A stretch of 64,000 nucleotides of DNA from CAJQQK01 sp963696075. GTDB taxonomy: Bacteria; Pseudomonadota; Alphaproteobacteria; Rhizobiales; Hyphomicrobiaceae. Shown piece by piece: positions 19,457-28,031 of this stretch. Under the pieces are notes generated by a model, which saw nothing but the letters and a program-made list of their open reading frames with translations, did not search any database and was not told where the DNA came from. Made by a program: the position numbers and the translations under genes. Location: contig CAVOJD010000026.1 in the NCBI GenBank assembly GCA_963696075.1, positions 150,551-214,550 of the forward strand, written 5' to 3'. How positions within the stretch are numbered: position 1 is the first letter of the stretch; each line of letters opens with the position of its first letter.

Positions 19457-20215
19457 ATGTCCGCACCAATCAAGGTCTTCTGGCAGCCTCATTGAACGAG
19501 CTGTCTCAGGGTCAAAGAATACCTGTCGGTCCGTGGGATCGAATTCACATCTGTCAATATTCTCGAGGATCAGGCCGGCCTGGACGAACTCCAGCGCTTA
19601 GGGGCCCGTTCCATTCCGGTTGTCTCACGCGGCGACAAGTTCGTCTTCGCACAGGTCATCAAGGACGTCGTCGACTTCCTTGACCTCCCCGACGACACCG
19701 CCCCGACGCTCACGCCGGACCAGCTCAAGGCCCGCTACGACCACATTCTCGAAACGGCCATTCGTCTCGTCGGCCAGATGCCGGACGAGCATCTGGTCAA
19801 GGAGCTTCCCAATCGCCCCCGCTCCTGGCTGGTTCTGCTGCATCACATCTTCCAGATTCCGGTCGCCTTCCTCGACATGGAAGACACCGGCGTGGCGCTC
19901 TCTTATGAGAACATGGTCGCCCCACCCCCGGAAGACATGACAACCAGCGCCGCGATCGCCGACTTCGGCAGGAGCGTCCGCGCCCGGTTCAACGATTGGG
20001 CCGTGAAAACGGCGGGCGAAGACTTCTCCGGCCAGGTCCCAACCTACTTCGGCGGCACCACGCGCCACGAGATGCTCGAGCGCACCGTCTGGCACTCGAC
20101 CCAGCATGTCCGCCAGCTTGCAGCCCTGTTGGAAGAAGTTGGGATCACGCCGGATAACCCGGTCACGTCGGCCGATACCGAAGGCCTTCCCGTGCCCAAC
20201 GGCGTGTGGGGTTAG
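19457..20215 (+). CDS. Glutaredoxin-DinB fusion with in-frame UGA at the first active-site position
   Basis: Read from ATG 19457, which has AGGAG 11 nt upstream, there are 12 codons (MSAPIKVFWQPH), a TGA at 19493-19495, and then 239 sense codons to TAG at 20213. The first 80 residues are a glutaredoxin/thioredoxin-like fold: IKVFWQPH, then [UGA]-Thr-Ser-Cys, LRVKEYLSVRGIEFTSVNI, and the cis-Pro segment RSIPVVSRGDKFV. The rest is a DinB-like four-helix domain (HHIFQIPVAFLDMED, ERTVWHSTQHVRQLAALLEE). The UGA occupies the first cysteine of CxxC, so the product could be a Sec-x-x-Cys selenoprotein, or the codon is a nonsense mutation or error. If UGA stops translation, only the DinB part from about 19778 might be made. 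The selenocysteine idea needs selA/selB/selC elsewhere in the genome. Confidence 0.7.
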
Positions 20216-20305
20216 CCTGACGGCTGTGGGGCCGGGAGCACATCTTGAGCGCTCCCCGGCCCCGCCTGCTTCACCGCACGGATCGGCGGCCAACCCGTGG
20301 CCGCT

Positions 20306-21311
20306 TTAGCGCGCCGTCTCCGGGCGTTTGACATCCAGACTATTGATATAGGCAATGATCCTGTCGACGTCGCTGTCACTCAGCGGCAGCTTCGGCATGC
20401 GATCATGCGGCGTCGCAATCGCTCGGGCAATCGGCGCGCGCAACGCCAGGATCGGATGCCGGGCGTGGATCTCACGAAATGCCGGCGCCTCAGGGTTGGG
20501 GCTCTTGCCCTCGGCACCGATCGCATGGCACCACGCGCAATTCTTCTCCGCCACCTCCTGGCCCTGCCGCACCCGTTCACTGGCCTCGGCCACAAACGCC
20601 CCGCTCGCCCCCAGCCGAACCAGCCCATCGCGCGCCCCCGTCAATGACGGATCGATCGAAAGCGCATTGCGAAAGTCTTGCACAGCCCGCTCCTTTTCGC
20701 CCTTGGCCTCATAGGCATAAGCGCGATTGTTGTAGGCGAGCGCGTACAGCGGATGGAACTGAACCGCACTCGTGAAATCCCGAATGGCAAGATCGAGATT
20801 GCCAAGCTTCTTGTAGGCAAGGCCGCGATTATTGAACGCAACCCCGTTGCGCGCGTCACTCGCCAGCGCGCGCGAAAACGCCTCCACCGCAAGCTCCGCC
20901 TCGTCCTTGGCAAGATGCGCGTAGCCAAGCCCGATCAACGCCGTCGCATGTCCCGGCACCGCCGCGGCCAGCGCGGAAAAATCCGCCAACGCGCGATCGA
21001 ATTGACGCTCCGCCAGATACGCTTCACCCCGCCCCAGCAGCGCATCCGGCGTGTTCGGCGCCTGCTTGAGAACCGCCGTGAAATCGTCAGCGGCTTCGCG
21101 GTTCATACCCTTGCGCTTGTAGGCATCCCCCCTGACAAGCAGCGCCCTCTTCGCAGCCGACGCTTCGCCCCCTGCAATCACCCGTGAGCAGGCCTCGATT
21201 GCAGCATTGGGCTCAACAGCCTTGCTGCACGAAGCCTGCCCTTGCGCAAGCGCCGGACCAGCACTCACCCCAACCACAGCAGCCAGAACCACGACCATAT
21301 TCCGTTGCATT
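20306..21311 (-). CDS. TPR-repeat protein with C-terminal cytochrome c domain
   Basis: 334 residues from ATG 21311, with a strong AGGAGG site 6 nt upstream. A signal peptide (VVVLAAVVGVSAGPALAQ) is followed by about five tetratricopeptide repeats (roughly 30-230; for example AFNNRGLAYKKLGNLDLAI and AYNNRAYAYEAKGEKERAV). A cytochrome c domain comes next, with haem motif CAWCH and candidate axial methionine in HDRMPKLPLSDSDVDRI. This places a haem domain on a protein-interaction scaffold in the periplasm. The partner is unknown. A second small cytochrome c gene lies about 10 kb to the left, in another operon. Confidence 0.87.
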
Positions 21312-21449
21312 GCACCCCTCCTGCGACCTCCGCACAAGCCTAGCCTCAGGCCTCGAGCCACGCGTTGATCTGTCTCAATGCCGCTTGCAGGCAACCGCCA
21401 AAGCGATCGGGCGAAACACGCCACCGTCCCGTCCAGGTGCCTGACGGCC

Positions 21450-22040
21450 CTACCGGGCTTCGGTCCAGCTTTCCGAGAAGGCGAGCGAACTGGTGCTGAA
21501 CGGGCGGCCTTCGCGTTCGCGTGCCCACGCCTTGCCAATCGCTTTCTTACCATTGATCGAGAATGAGGCTTCGAGTGCCGGCACGAACACGGTGCACAGG
21601 CCGTACGGCCGGCCCGCCGGCGTCCCCGGCTGGGTGTGCAGCATCATCGGATCGCGCATCTGCGACCAGCTGCACACAATCTCCTCATCCCCAGTCGTGA
21701 TCATCTCCGAATAGGATTTCAGCGGATCGCCCGACTTCTGAAACGTCGCATCGATGATGCCAATGCTCTCGTCCTTCAGGTCAGGCGTCAGCATCCCCTG
21801 GATGGTCTGTTGCAGCCAGCGCGTCATCGCGGCGTTGTCGGAGTAGATGCGCCATTGGTCATCGGTCAGTTCACTCTTGGCAAACAGCACGTGACCGGGC
21901 CCGGCGGGGCAGAACGTCATCCGCCAGAAACTAATGGTGGTCGTGAAGTCATCGCTGTCTTCGGCCGCGAGACGCACAAACGGGTTCTCACCCGTCATCA
22001 GGATTTTGTTCGGATCGACGATTGACGGCGGGATGGTCAT
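21450..22040 (-). CDS. Hypothetical protein, possible lipocalin/heme-binding-like fold
   Basis: 196 residues from ATG 22040 (GGGAG upstream). No signal peptide. Recognisable segments are ENPFVRLAAEDSDDFTTTIS, WRMTFCPAGPGHVLFAKSEL, and FVPALEASFSINGKKAIGKA near the end. The alternation of short hydrophobic strands suggests a beta-rich fold. I do not recognise the family. Similar proteins seem to occur as conserved hypotheticals near catabolic genes, but that is an impression, not evidence. It sits alone between the TPR-cytochrome gene and the TadG-like gene. Confidence 0.65.
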   Translation of the reverse strand: MTIPPSIVDPNKILMTGENPFVRLAAEDSDDFTTTISFWRMTFCPAGPGHVLFAKSELTDDQWRIYSDNAAMTRWLQQTIQGMLTPDLKDESIGIIDATFQKSGDPLKSYSEMITTGDEEIVCSWSQMRDPMMLHTQPGTPAGRPYGLCTVFVPALEASFSINGKKAIGKAWAREREGRPFSTSSLAFSESWTEAR

Positions 22041-22267
22041 GGCAGGCTTGCTCCCTGGATTACACCTTGGTTGCAAAGCCTACCACATCACCTGCCCAAC
22101 CAATATCTTCATGACGTTCGCTCAATCGTGTGGCACCGCTCCTGAGGCAAGCATGACAACCGCCCAAAACAGACCCATGCAACCATAAGGCCCCTGCCGA
22201 CGGCCGCCGCGCGCGCGCAGGCGACCGAACCGATTGGGTATCGGCAATCAGCGATGATGGAGAAAGC

Positions 22268-22277
22268 GCCCCCCCCC
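22268..22277. repeat. Ten-C homopolymer in intergenic region
   Basis: An uninterrupted run of ten C, unusually long even for a GC-rich genome. It lies between the hypothetical gene at 21450-22040 and the terminator downstream of the TadG-like gene. It is not in a coding frame. Confidence 0.9.
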
Positions 22278-22291
22278 CGCCAGGGCCTGAT

Positions 22292-22324
22292 GCAAAGAAA
22301 ACGGCGCCGGAGGGCCGGCGCCGT
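22292..22324 (-). terminator. Rho-independent terminator downstream of the TadG-like gene
   Basis: ACGGCGCCGG, four bases, then CCGGCGCCGT makes a perfect 10-bp GC stem (22300-22323). Read on the minus strand it is followed by TTTTCTTT. It lies 40 bases past the stop of the TadG-like gene. Confidence 0.85.
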
Positions 22325-22363
22325 TGTCGCTTTTGACGTTCGCAGAGGGTTTGGAGTCGACGC

Positions 22364-23680
22364 TTAGTGGACCAGACGCAGCGTCGCGATCTTCAGGGCG
22401 ATGTCGCGGAACGCTGAGCGCAGCGCATCACCGTTGTCGGCATGGTAGTAGTGGTCCGTCGTCGAAGCGCACTCCTCCATGGTCGTGTCCGCCTCGCCGC
22501 CCTCGCTGATCGCGAAGCCAACCGTATAGACCTCGATACCGGCCGCTTTCATGTTTGCGCAGATCGCCCGGGCCTGGGTTGCGGACGAACTTCCTGAGTA
22601 CTTCTGATTATACTCACCATCCGTCATGATGACCGCGATCTTGCGGAGCAGCGGTTGGTTGTTTTCGTTCATCTGCGTCAGCATCGAGTAGGGCTTCGGC
22701 TCGGACGCCAGTGGCCAGACGTTGGCGAAGTTCGGCGACAGCGCATACCAGGCCCACTGCGTTCCGAGGTGGCCCGCGGTCATGCCCGTCGGCTGCATCT
22801 GGTTGATGCGCTGCTGCAGGTCCTGCTTGTCAGCCGTGAGCGGCAGGACGGTCGCCTGGGGATTACAGGCCCAGTTGCCGGTGTAGTAGTCGAAGTAGCC
22901 GTTGGCCGCGTTCGGGGCCGCGTCCGTATAGCGGTTGTCACCCGAACGTTCCTTGACGCAGGTGCGGTTACTCGAACTGCCCGACGGCGAATAGTTTGCC
23001 GCGACTTCGAAGGCATCCCGGCCCGGGTTGACGTAGGGCGCAAACGGCACCACGGCAACGCGCGAGGTGAACTCAGACTGGTCAGACCAGATCGTGATAT
23101 TGACCAGATCTATGGCGGCTTCTTTCAGCGAAACCATCTTGCTACCGGCCATCGAACCGGTCGTGTCGAGCATCATTGAGATTTCGACGTGACTGCCCGC
23201 GTTGGCGCCCACTTCGACCTTGGCGCGCGCCTCACCGCGGATATGAAGCTGTTGGATGCCAGCCACGCCCAGCAGCGAAGTCGCAACGGCTGAATCGGCA
23301 ACAGCAACGATCTCGTTCATGTTCTCGACCGTGAAGACGACGTTGTCGACACTGAGAACCTGTGACTTGTTCTTGGCATAGTATTTCTCGGCGACATCGA
23401 TCGCGGCTGCCGACGACTGGCCGACCAGGAGCGCACGGCCACCGGCGAGAACAGCGGTGTCCATCGCGCTCAAAGTCGTCGTTTTGGCCGAGAGCCAGCG
23501 CGCATAGTCAACGGCGCCGCCGACAACGGAGACGACAGCCGTGAGCAACAGCGCGAACAGGATAGCAATCGTGCCGCGCCGATCGTCGGCGTAGCGCTTT
23601 GCGAAGGAGGAAACGGTAGATTTAGAAGTGGCTGAATGCCGGTCTGAACCAGGGCGACCACCAACGGAGAACGAGTACAT
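22364..23680 (-). CDS. TadE/TadG-like pilus-assembly protein with von Willebrand A domain
   Basis: 438 residues. A basic amino terminus ends in DDRRGTIAILFALLLTAVVS, the prepilin-like single helix of TadE/TadG proteins (about 35-55). The rest is extracytoplasmic. A von Willebrand A domain starts near residue 165 with the metal site DTTGSMAGSKM and continues to VIMTDGEYNQKYSG and AAGIEVYTVGFAI. Two cysteine-containing inserts sit in between. TadG is an accessory protein of Flp (tight adherence) pili. No other tad genes are in the window, so this copy may act alone or with a remote tad locus. A strong terminator follows. Confidence 0.87.
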   Translation of the reverse strand: MYSFSVGGRPGSDRHSATSKSTVSSFAKRYADDRRGTIAILFALLLTAVVSVVGGAVDYARWLSAKTTTLSAMDTAVLAGGRALLVGQSSAAAIDVAEKYYAKNKSQVLSVDNVVFTVENMNEIVAVADSAVATSLLGVAGIQQLHIRGEARAKVEVGANAGSHVEISMMLDTTGSMAGSKMVSLKEAAIDLVNITIWSDQSEFTSRVAVVPFAPYVNPGRDAFEVAANYSPSGSSSNRTCVKERSGDNRYTDAAPNAANGYFDYYTGNWACNPQATVLPLTADKQDLQQRINQMQPTGMTAGHLGTQWAWYALSPNFANVWPLASEPKPYSMLTQMNENNQPLLRKIAVIMTDGEYNQKYSGSSSATQARAICANMKAAGIEVYTVGFAISEGGEADTTMEECASTTDHYYHADNGDALRSAFRDIALKIATLRLVH

Positions 23681-24057
23681 GACACACTCCAGGTCTGCGA
23701 ACTTACAAGACCCAAAATGCGCCTTAGACCTTTTCGTAAAATTAACACGGCATTCCGCGTTAGTTTGATATTAACAACCAATAACTGAATTCGGGATAGT
23801 TTGATCTCACCTTTCGATAAAACCAAATTCAATTTTCCTGGATAACATATAAGCACTTGAAATTATTCAATTTTAAGACCCAACTCAACATCAAGGAATT
23901 TGCCATTTATTCCCAACACATAAACGGCCATCTCATATTGACACGACGCTTCGCTGAGACTGCGTGCGCGTTTTATCGCCCGACACCAGGCCAGCGATTG
24001 GCAAACCGGCCTTGACACCGCTGGCCAGCCCCCTGACGTCGGACAATCCTTAACGCC
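23681..24057. other. AT-rich upstream region of the TadG-like gene
   Basis: About 380 bases with no convincing gene. From roughly 23,740 to 23,940 the base composition is clearly richer in A and T than the surroundings. It should contain the promoter of the minus-strand TadG-like gene, and the low GC is compatible with binding of nucleoid proteins. It also separates that gene from the end of the hyuA gene. Confidence 0.4.
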
Positions 24058-26166
24058 TCACCCCAGTTCAATGACGATATTACCGCCCTCATCAAGCGCT
24101 GCCTGTGCCCCCGGCGGCACGACGCAGGTCGCATCATACTCTTCCACGATCAACGGGCCGGCGCGGCCCCCGGCGAGGTCCGAGCGGCGCAGCACGGGCG
24201 TCTCCAACCAGCCCCGCTCCTGCCCGAAGAACACGCGCCGCGGTGGACCTGGCTCCGGCTCCGGCCGGCTCTGGGTCACGCGTTCGGGAACACCGCCGCT
24301 GTCTGCTCTACTCGCGGCAACCACCTGCATCGAGACGAGCTCGACCGGTTCCCCCGGGCCGGCACGGTGGCCATAGACGCGCTCGTGCTCCGCACCGAAG
24401 GCGTCGGCCAGCCGGTCCAGAAAGTCCTTGTCGATGGCCCCATCCGGCGCAGGCACGACCAGTTCGAAACTCTGCCCCTTGTAGTGCAGCGCACCCGCCC
24501 GGCGGATCTGCATGTCTGCTGCCGCAACGCCGTCGGCGGCAAGCTGCGTGCGCGCCTGGTCCTCGAGTTCGCCCCACGCAGCCGCGATCTCGGCCGGATC
24601 GGCCTCCTGGGTCACCCGTCGCAGGGTCCGGGAATAATGGTGCTCGAGGTCCGCATAAAGCAGCCCGAAGGCCGAGAACAACCCCGGCGACGGCGGAATG
24701 ACCACACGTTTCATGTCCAGTGTCTTCGCCATCTCGCAGGCAAACAGAGGCCCATTGCCGCCGAACGCGAACAGCGCGAAAGTCCGCGGATCCCGCCCCC
24801 GCTCGCTGGACACCGCCCGGATCGCGCGGATCATGTTCGAGGCAGCAATGCGAAACGCGCCGTGCGCTGCTTCTTCGACGGCCAGCCCCAGCGGATCAGC
24901 GACCTGGACCTTGAAGGCCTCGCGCGCCCGCTCAGCCTCGATAGGCAGTGCGCCCCCCACCAGATGCTTCTGGTTGAGATAGCCGAGCACGACATTGGCA
25001 TCCGTCACCGTGACGGTCTCACCGCCCTTGGCGTAACAAACAGGACCGGGAACCGCACCCGCCGACTGCGGCCCAACCTGAAGCGCGCCACCCTGATCGA
25101 GTCGCACCAGCGAGCCGCCGCCCGCACCGACCTCAGCGAGATCGATCGCTGGGACCTTGAGCGCGTAGCCCGCGCCGGAGAGCAGCCTGGACCCGATCAT
25201 GATGCCCGCGCCGACGGCGTATTCCTGGGCGCGCAGGACGCTCCCGTTTTCCACCATGGATGCCTTGGCCGTCGTCCCCCCCATGTCGAACGTGATGATC
25301 CGTTCGAGCGCCTTGGCACCCGCGATGGCCTGTGCCCCGACGACCCCGCCGGCCGGCCCCGACTCGATGATATGGATCGGCCGTTCCGCAGCAGCCCGGT
25401 CCGTCGTCAAGCCGCCGTTCGACTGCATCAGCAGCAGCGGCGCAGGAATGCCCGCTGCATCGAGTCCGCGCCGCAGCGCCGTGAGATAGGTCGCAACGAT
25501 CGGCATCACGTAGCCGTTGATCACCGTCGTCGACGTCCGTTCATACTCCTTGATCTCCGGCAGCACCTCATAGGAGATGCAGTGGACGAGATCCGGCGCC
25601 AGCTCCGCGATAGCCTGCTTGATCATCAATTCATGGGCCGGATTGGCAAACGCATTGATCAGGCAAACCGCGATCGCCTCGACGCCCTCGTCAACCAGCG
25701 CCTGCACCTGGGCCCGCGCATCAGCCATGTCGAGGGCGCGCTCGACCTCGCCCGACGCCCTGACCCGTTCATCGACGGTGCGGCGCAGATAGCGTTCCAC
25801 CAGCGGCGGCGGCTTCTCCCACGACATGTCATAAAGCCGCGGCATCCTGAGCGTGCGCAGTTCGAGCACATCCCGGAAGCCTGCCGTCGTGATCAGGCCG
25901 ACGCGCGCGCCCTTGCCTTCGAGGATGGCGTTCGACGCCACCGTCGTGCCGTGCCGGATCTGGTCGACGTCGCCGCCCGTCAGCCCTGTCTCGCGGAAGA
26001 CTTCATCGAGCCCGTCAACGATGGCGCGCGCGTAATCCCCCGTACTCGAAGAAATCTTCTTCGTGTGGATCGTGCCATCACCGCCAAGCAGGACAATGTC
26101 GGTAAACGTGCCGCCGATGTCGACGCCAATGCGAAAAGGGTTCTCTTCTGACATGTAACGGCTCAC
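24058..26166 (-). CDS. Hydantoinase/oxoprolinase family protein, HyuA-like subunit
   Basis: 702 residues. The amino-terminal ATP-site signature FRIGVDIGGTFTDIVLLGGD identifies the HyuA/acetone carboxylase beta-like family. A second conserved block is IITFDMGGTTAKASMVENG (phosphate 2 motif) and a third is LFAFGGNGPLFACEMAKTL. With HyuB these enzymes use ATP to open or carboxylate cyclic amides, hydantoins, 5-oxoproline or ketones; the substrate is open. GTG 26166 overlaps the HyuB stop by four bases (translational coupling); ATG 26154 is an alternative start. Last gene of the aminotransferase-hyuB-hyuA group. Confidence 0.9.
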   Translation of the reverse strand: MSRYMSEENPFRIGVDIGGTFTDIVLLGGDGTIHTKKISSSTGDYARAIVDGLDEVFRETGLTGGDVDQIRHGTTVASNAILEGKGARVGLITTAGFRDVLELRTLRMPRLYDMSWEKPPPLVERYLRRTVDERVRASGEVERALDMADARAQVQALVDEGVEAIAVCLINAFANPAHELMIKQAIAELAPDLVHCISYEVLPEIKEYERTSTTVINGYVMPIVATYLTALRRGLDAAGIPAPLLLMQSNGGLTTDRAAAERPIHIIESGPAGGVVGAQAIAGAKALERIITFDMGGTTAKASMVENGSVLRAQEYAVGAGIMIGSRLLSGAGYALKVPAIDLAEVGAGGGSLVRLDQGGALQVGPQSAGAVPGPVCYAKGGETVTVTDANVVLGYLNQKHLVGGALPIEAERAREAFKVQVADPLGLAVEEAAHGAFRIAASNMIRAIRAVSSERGRDPRTFALFAFGGNGPLFACEMAKTLDMKRVVIPPSPGLFSAFGLLYADLEHHYSRTLRRVTQEADPAEIAAAWGELEDQARTQLAADGVAAADMQIRRAGALHYKGQSFELVVPAPDGAIDKDFLDRLADAFGAEHERVYGHRAGPGEPVELVSMQVVAASRADSGGVPERVTQSRPEPEPGPPRRVFFGQERGWLETPVLRRSDLAGGRAGPLIVEEYDATCVVPPGAQAALDEGGNIVIELG

Positions 26167-27971
26167 TGCTCCGCAGGTTCGTTTTTGGTTGAGGGGGGCA
26201 GCACGCCGCGATTGACCTTGGGCGGCTCGGACCAGCCGCGTTCGCGGCGCAACGCCTCACGCTTGCGGCAAGTCGCGTCCTGATCGACGCGCCAGGTGTC
26301 CAAGTCGATGATCACGCCGTAGTCGGCCTCGGCACGAGCCGGCGAGACGAACCCGTTGCGGACATCCTTGAGCACGGCTTGAGGATCGCGCTCCAACGGA
26401 TCGCCCCATCCCCCGCCGCCTGCGTGGATATGGCGGAACACATCCCCCTTGCGGAACTGCATCGTGGGTTTGGAGGGCAGCTTGCGCTTCTCGCCGTCGG
26501 GATCGAGCCAGTTCTCCGATGGCGCGCCCGGGCTCCCGCCGTAGAGCCCGAACGGCTGGACGGTGCTCCGGTCCGCGCGCACGCTCAACATCGCCTCATC
26601 CGCCTCAAGCCGATAATCCCGCCGGAACGGCACCCCGCCGCGATACTTGCCGGGGCCGGCCCGATCCGGTTCGAACTCATAGGAGAGGATCGAAATCGGC
26701 TGCTCCGCTTCCGTCACCTCGACGGAGGGCAGCGCCATGTTGGCGAACATATGGCTGTTGCCGCTGAGACCGTCCGCCCAGGGCCGCGCCCCCCACGCCC
26801 CGCACGTGAAATCGACATAGACAAACGGGCTTCGGTCACTGTGATAACCGCCAATCGAAATCCCGGTGTTGCCACCATCACCGGCCGCCTTGACCTTGTC
26901 GGGCAGCATCATCGCAAGCGCGCCGAACATGCAATCGACCATCCGGAACCCAGTGAGGCCGCGCGCCGCGCACGCCGCCGGCAGCACGCCATTGCCAACC
27001 GTCCCCTCCGGGCAGATCACCTCGATCGCACGGAACACACCCTCATTGTTGGGAATGTTCGGCGGCAGCACCGACCGGATGCCTGTGTAGGAGGCTGACT
27101 TGGTATAGGAGAGCGTGTTGTTGATCGCACCGCGCACCTGCGGGCTCGTCCCCGTCCAGTCGACCACCATGCGGTCGCCGGTCTTGGTGATGGTCACGAA
27201 CAACCGGATCGGCTCGCCGACGTCGACACCGTCGTCATCAATCCAGTCCTCGAAACTCCACTCTCCGTCCGGCAGTTCCCTCAGCCCCGCGCGCGTCAGC
27301 CGTTCCGAATAATCAATCGTCTCCTTCAGCATCACCTTGGTCGCAGCCGGCCCATACCGCTCCACAAGTTCGGCGAACTGTTTCTCCGCGATATGGCATG
27401 CGGCAAGCTGCGCACGAAGATCGCCCTGCACGAGAATGGGAACACGCACGTTCTTTTCGATGAACGTCATGATCGTCTCGTTCAGCACGCCGGCGTCATA
27501 GAGCTTCATCGGCGCGATCCGCAGCCCTTCCGCGTAGATCTCCGTCGAGTCGGACGCATTCGAACCCGCCACCCGGCCACCGACATCGGTGTGATGACAG
27601 ACCGTGCACGCGAAGGCGAGGCGCTCGCCCTCGTGAAACAGCGGCTTCATCACGAAAATGTCCGGCAGGTGCATGCCCCCGTCGAACGGGTCGTTCATGA
27701 TGAAGACGTCACCAGGGCGGATCTTGCCCTCGAAGTGACGCATGATCGACTGCATCGCCGTCGGCACCGATCCGAGATGCCCCGGCAGCGTCAGCCCCTG
27801 GGCCGCGAGCCTCCCATCACCGTCGGCAAAGCCCGTCGAATAGTCCATGTTGTCCTTCAACACGGCCGAATAGGTCGTGCGGAATACGGTCAGCGCCATT
27901 TCATCAGCAATCGAGAAGATCGCATTCTTGAACAGCTCGAATGTGATGGGATCGACGTCGCGCTCGCTCAT
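26163..27971 (-). CDS. Hydantoinase B/oxoprolinase family protein, HyuB-like subunit
   Basis: 602 residues from ATG 27971 (an upstream ATG at 27986 is also in frame). Typical HyuB features in order are DPITFELFKNAIFSIADEM, FADGDGRLAAQGLTLPGHLG, GDVFIMNDPFDGGMHLPDI with conserved metal-binding Asp/His, AFACTVCHHTDVGGR, and a glycine-rich end AGGGGWGDPLERDP. Partner of HyuA. The acidic/histidine clusters are the likely catalytic site. It follows the aminotransferase gene by about 60 bases on the same strand. Confidence 0.9.
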   Translation of the reverse strand: MSERDVDPITFELFKNAIFSIADEMALTVFRTTYSAVLKDNMDYSTGFADGDGRLAAQGLTLPGHLGSVPTAMQSIMRHFEGKIRPGDVFIMNDPFDGGMHLPDIFVMKPLFHEGERLAFACTVCHHTDVGGRVAGSNASDSTEIYAEGLRIAPMKLYDAGVLNETIMTFIEKNVRVPILVQGDLRAQLAACHIAEKQFAELVERYGPAATKVMLKETIDYSERLTRAGLRELPDGEWSFEDWIDDDGVDVGEPIRLFVTITKTGDRMVVDWTGTSPQVRGAINNTLSYTKSASYTGIRSVLPPNIPNNEGVFRAIEVICPEGTVGNGVLPAACAARGLTGFRMVDCMFGALAMMLPDKVKAAGDGGNTGISIGGYHSDRSPFVYVDFTCGAWGARPWADGLSGNSHMFANMALPSVEVTEAEQPISILSYEFEPDRAGPGKYRGGVPFRRDYRLEADEAMLSVRADRSTVQPFGLYGGSPGAPSENWLDPDGEKRKLPSKPTMQFRKGDVFRHIHAGGGGWGDPLERDPQAVLKDVRNGFVSPARAEADYGVIIDLDTWRVDQDATCRKREALRRERGWSEPPKVNRGVLPPSTKNEPAEQ

Positions 27972-28031
27972 GTGTTCTCTTTTCATGCCCCCGGCTCTTG
28001 TGCCCTGGGCTTTTGTGCCCCCGGCCTGTCG

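Noticed and set aside
24367..26151. Plus-strand open frame of 594 codons opposite hyuA
   Set aside because: Antisense shadow of a clear HyuA gene.
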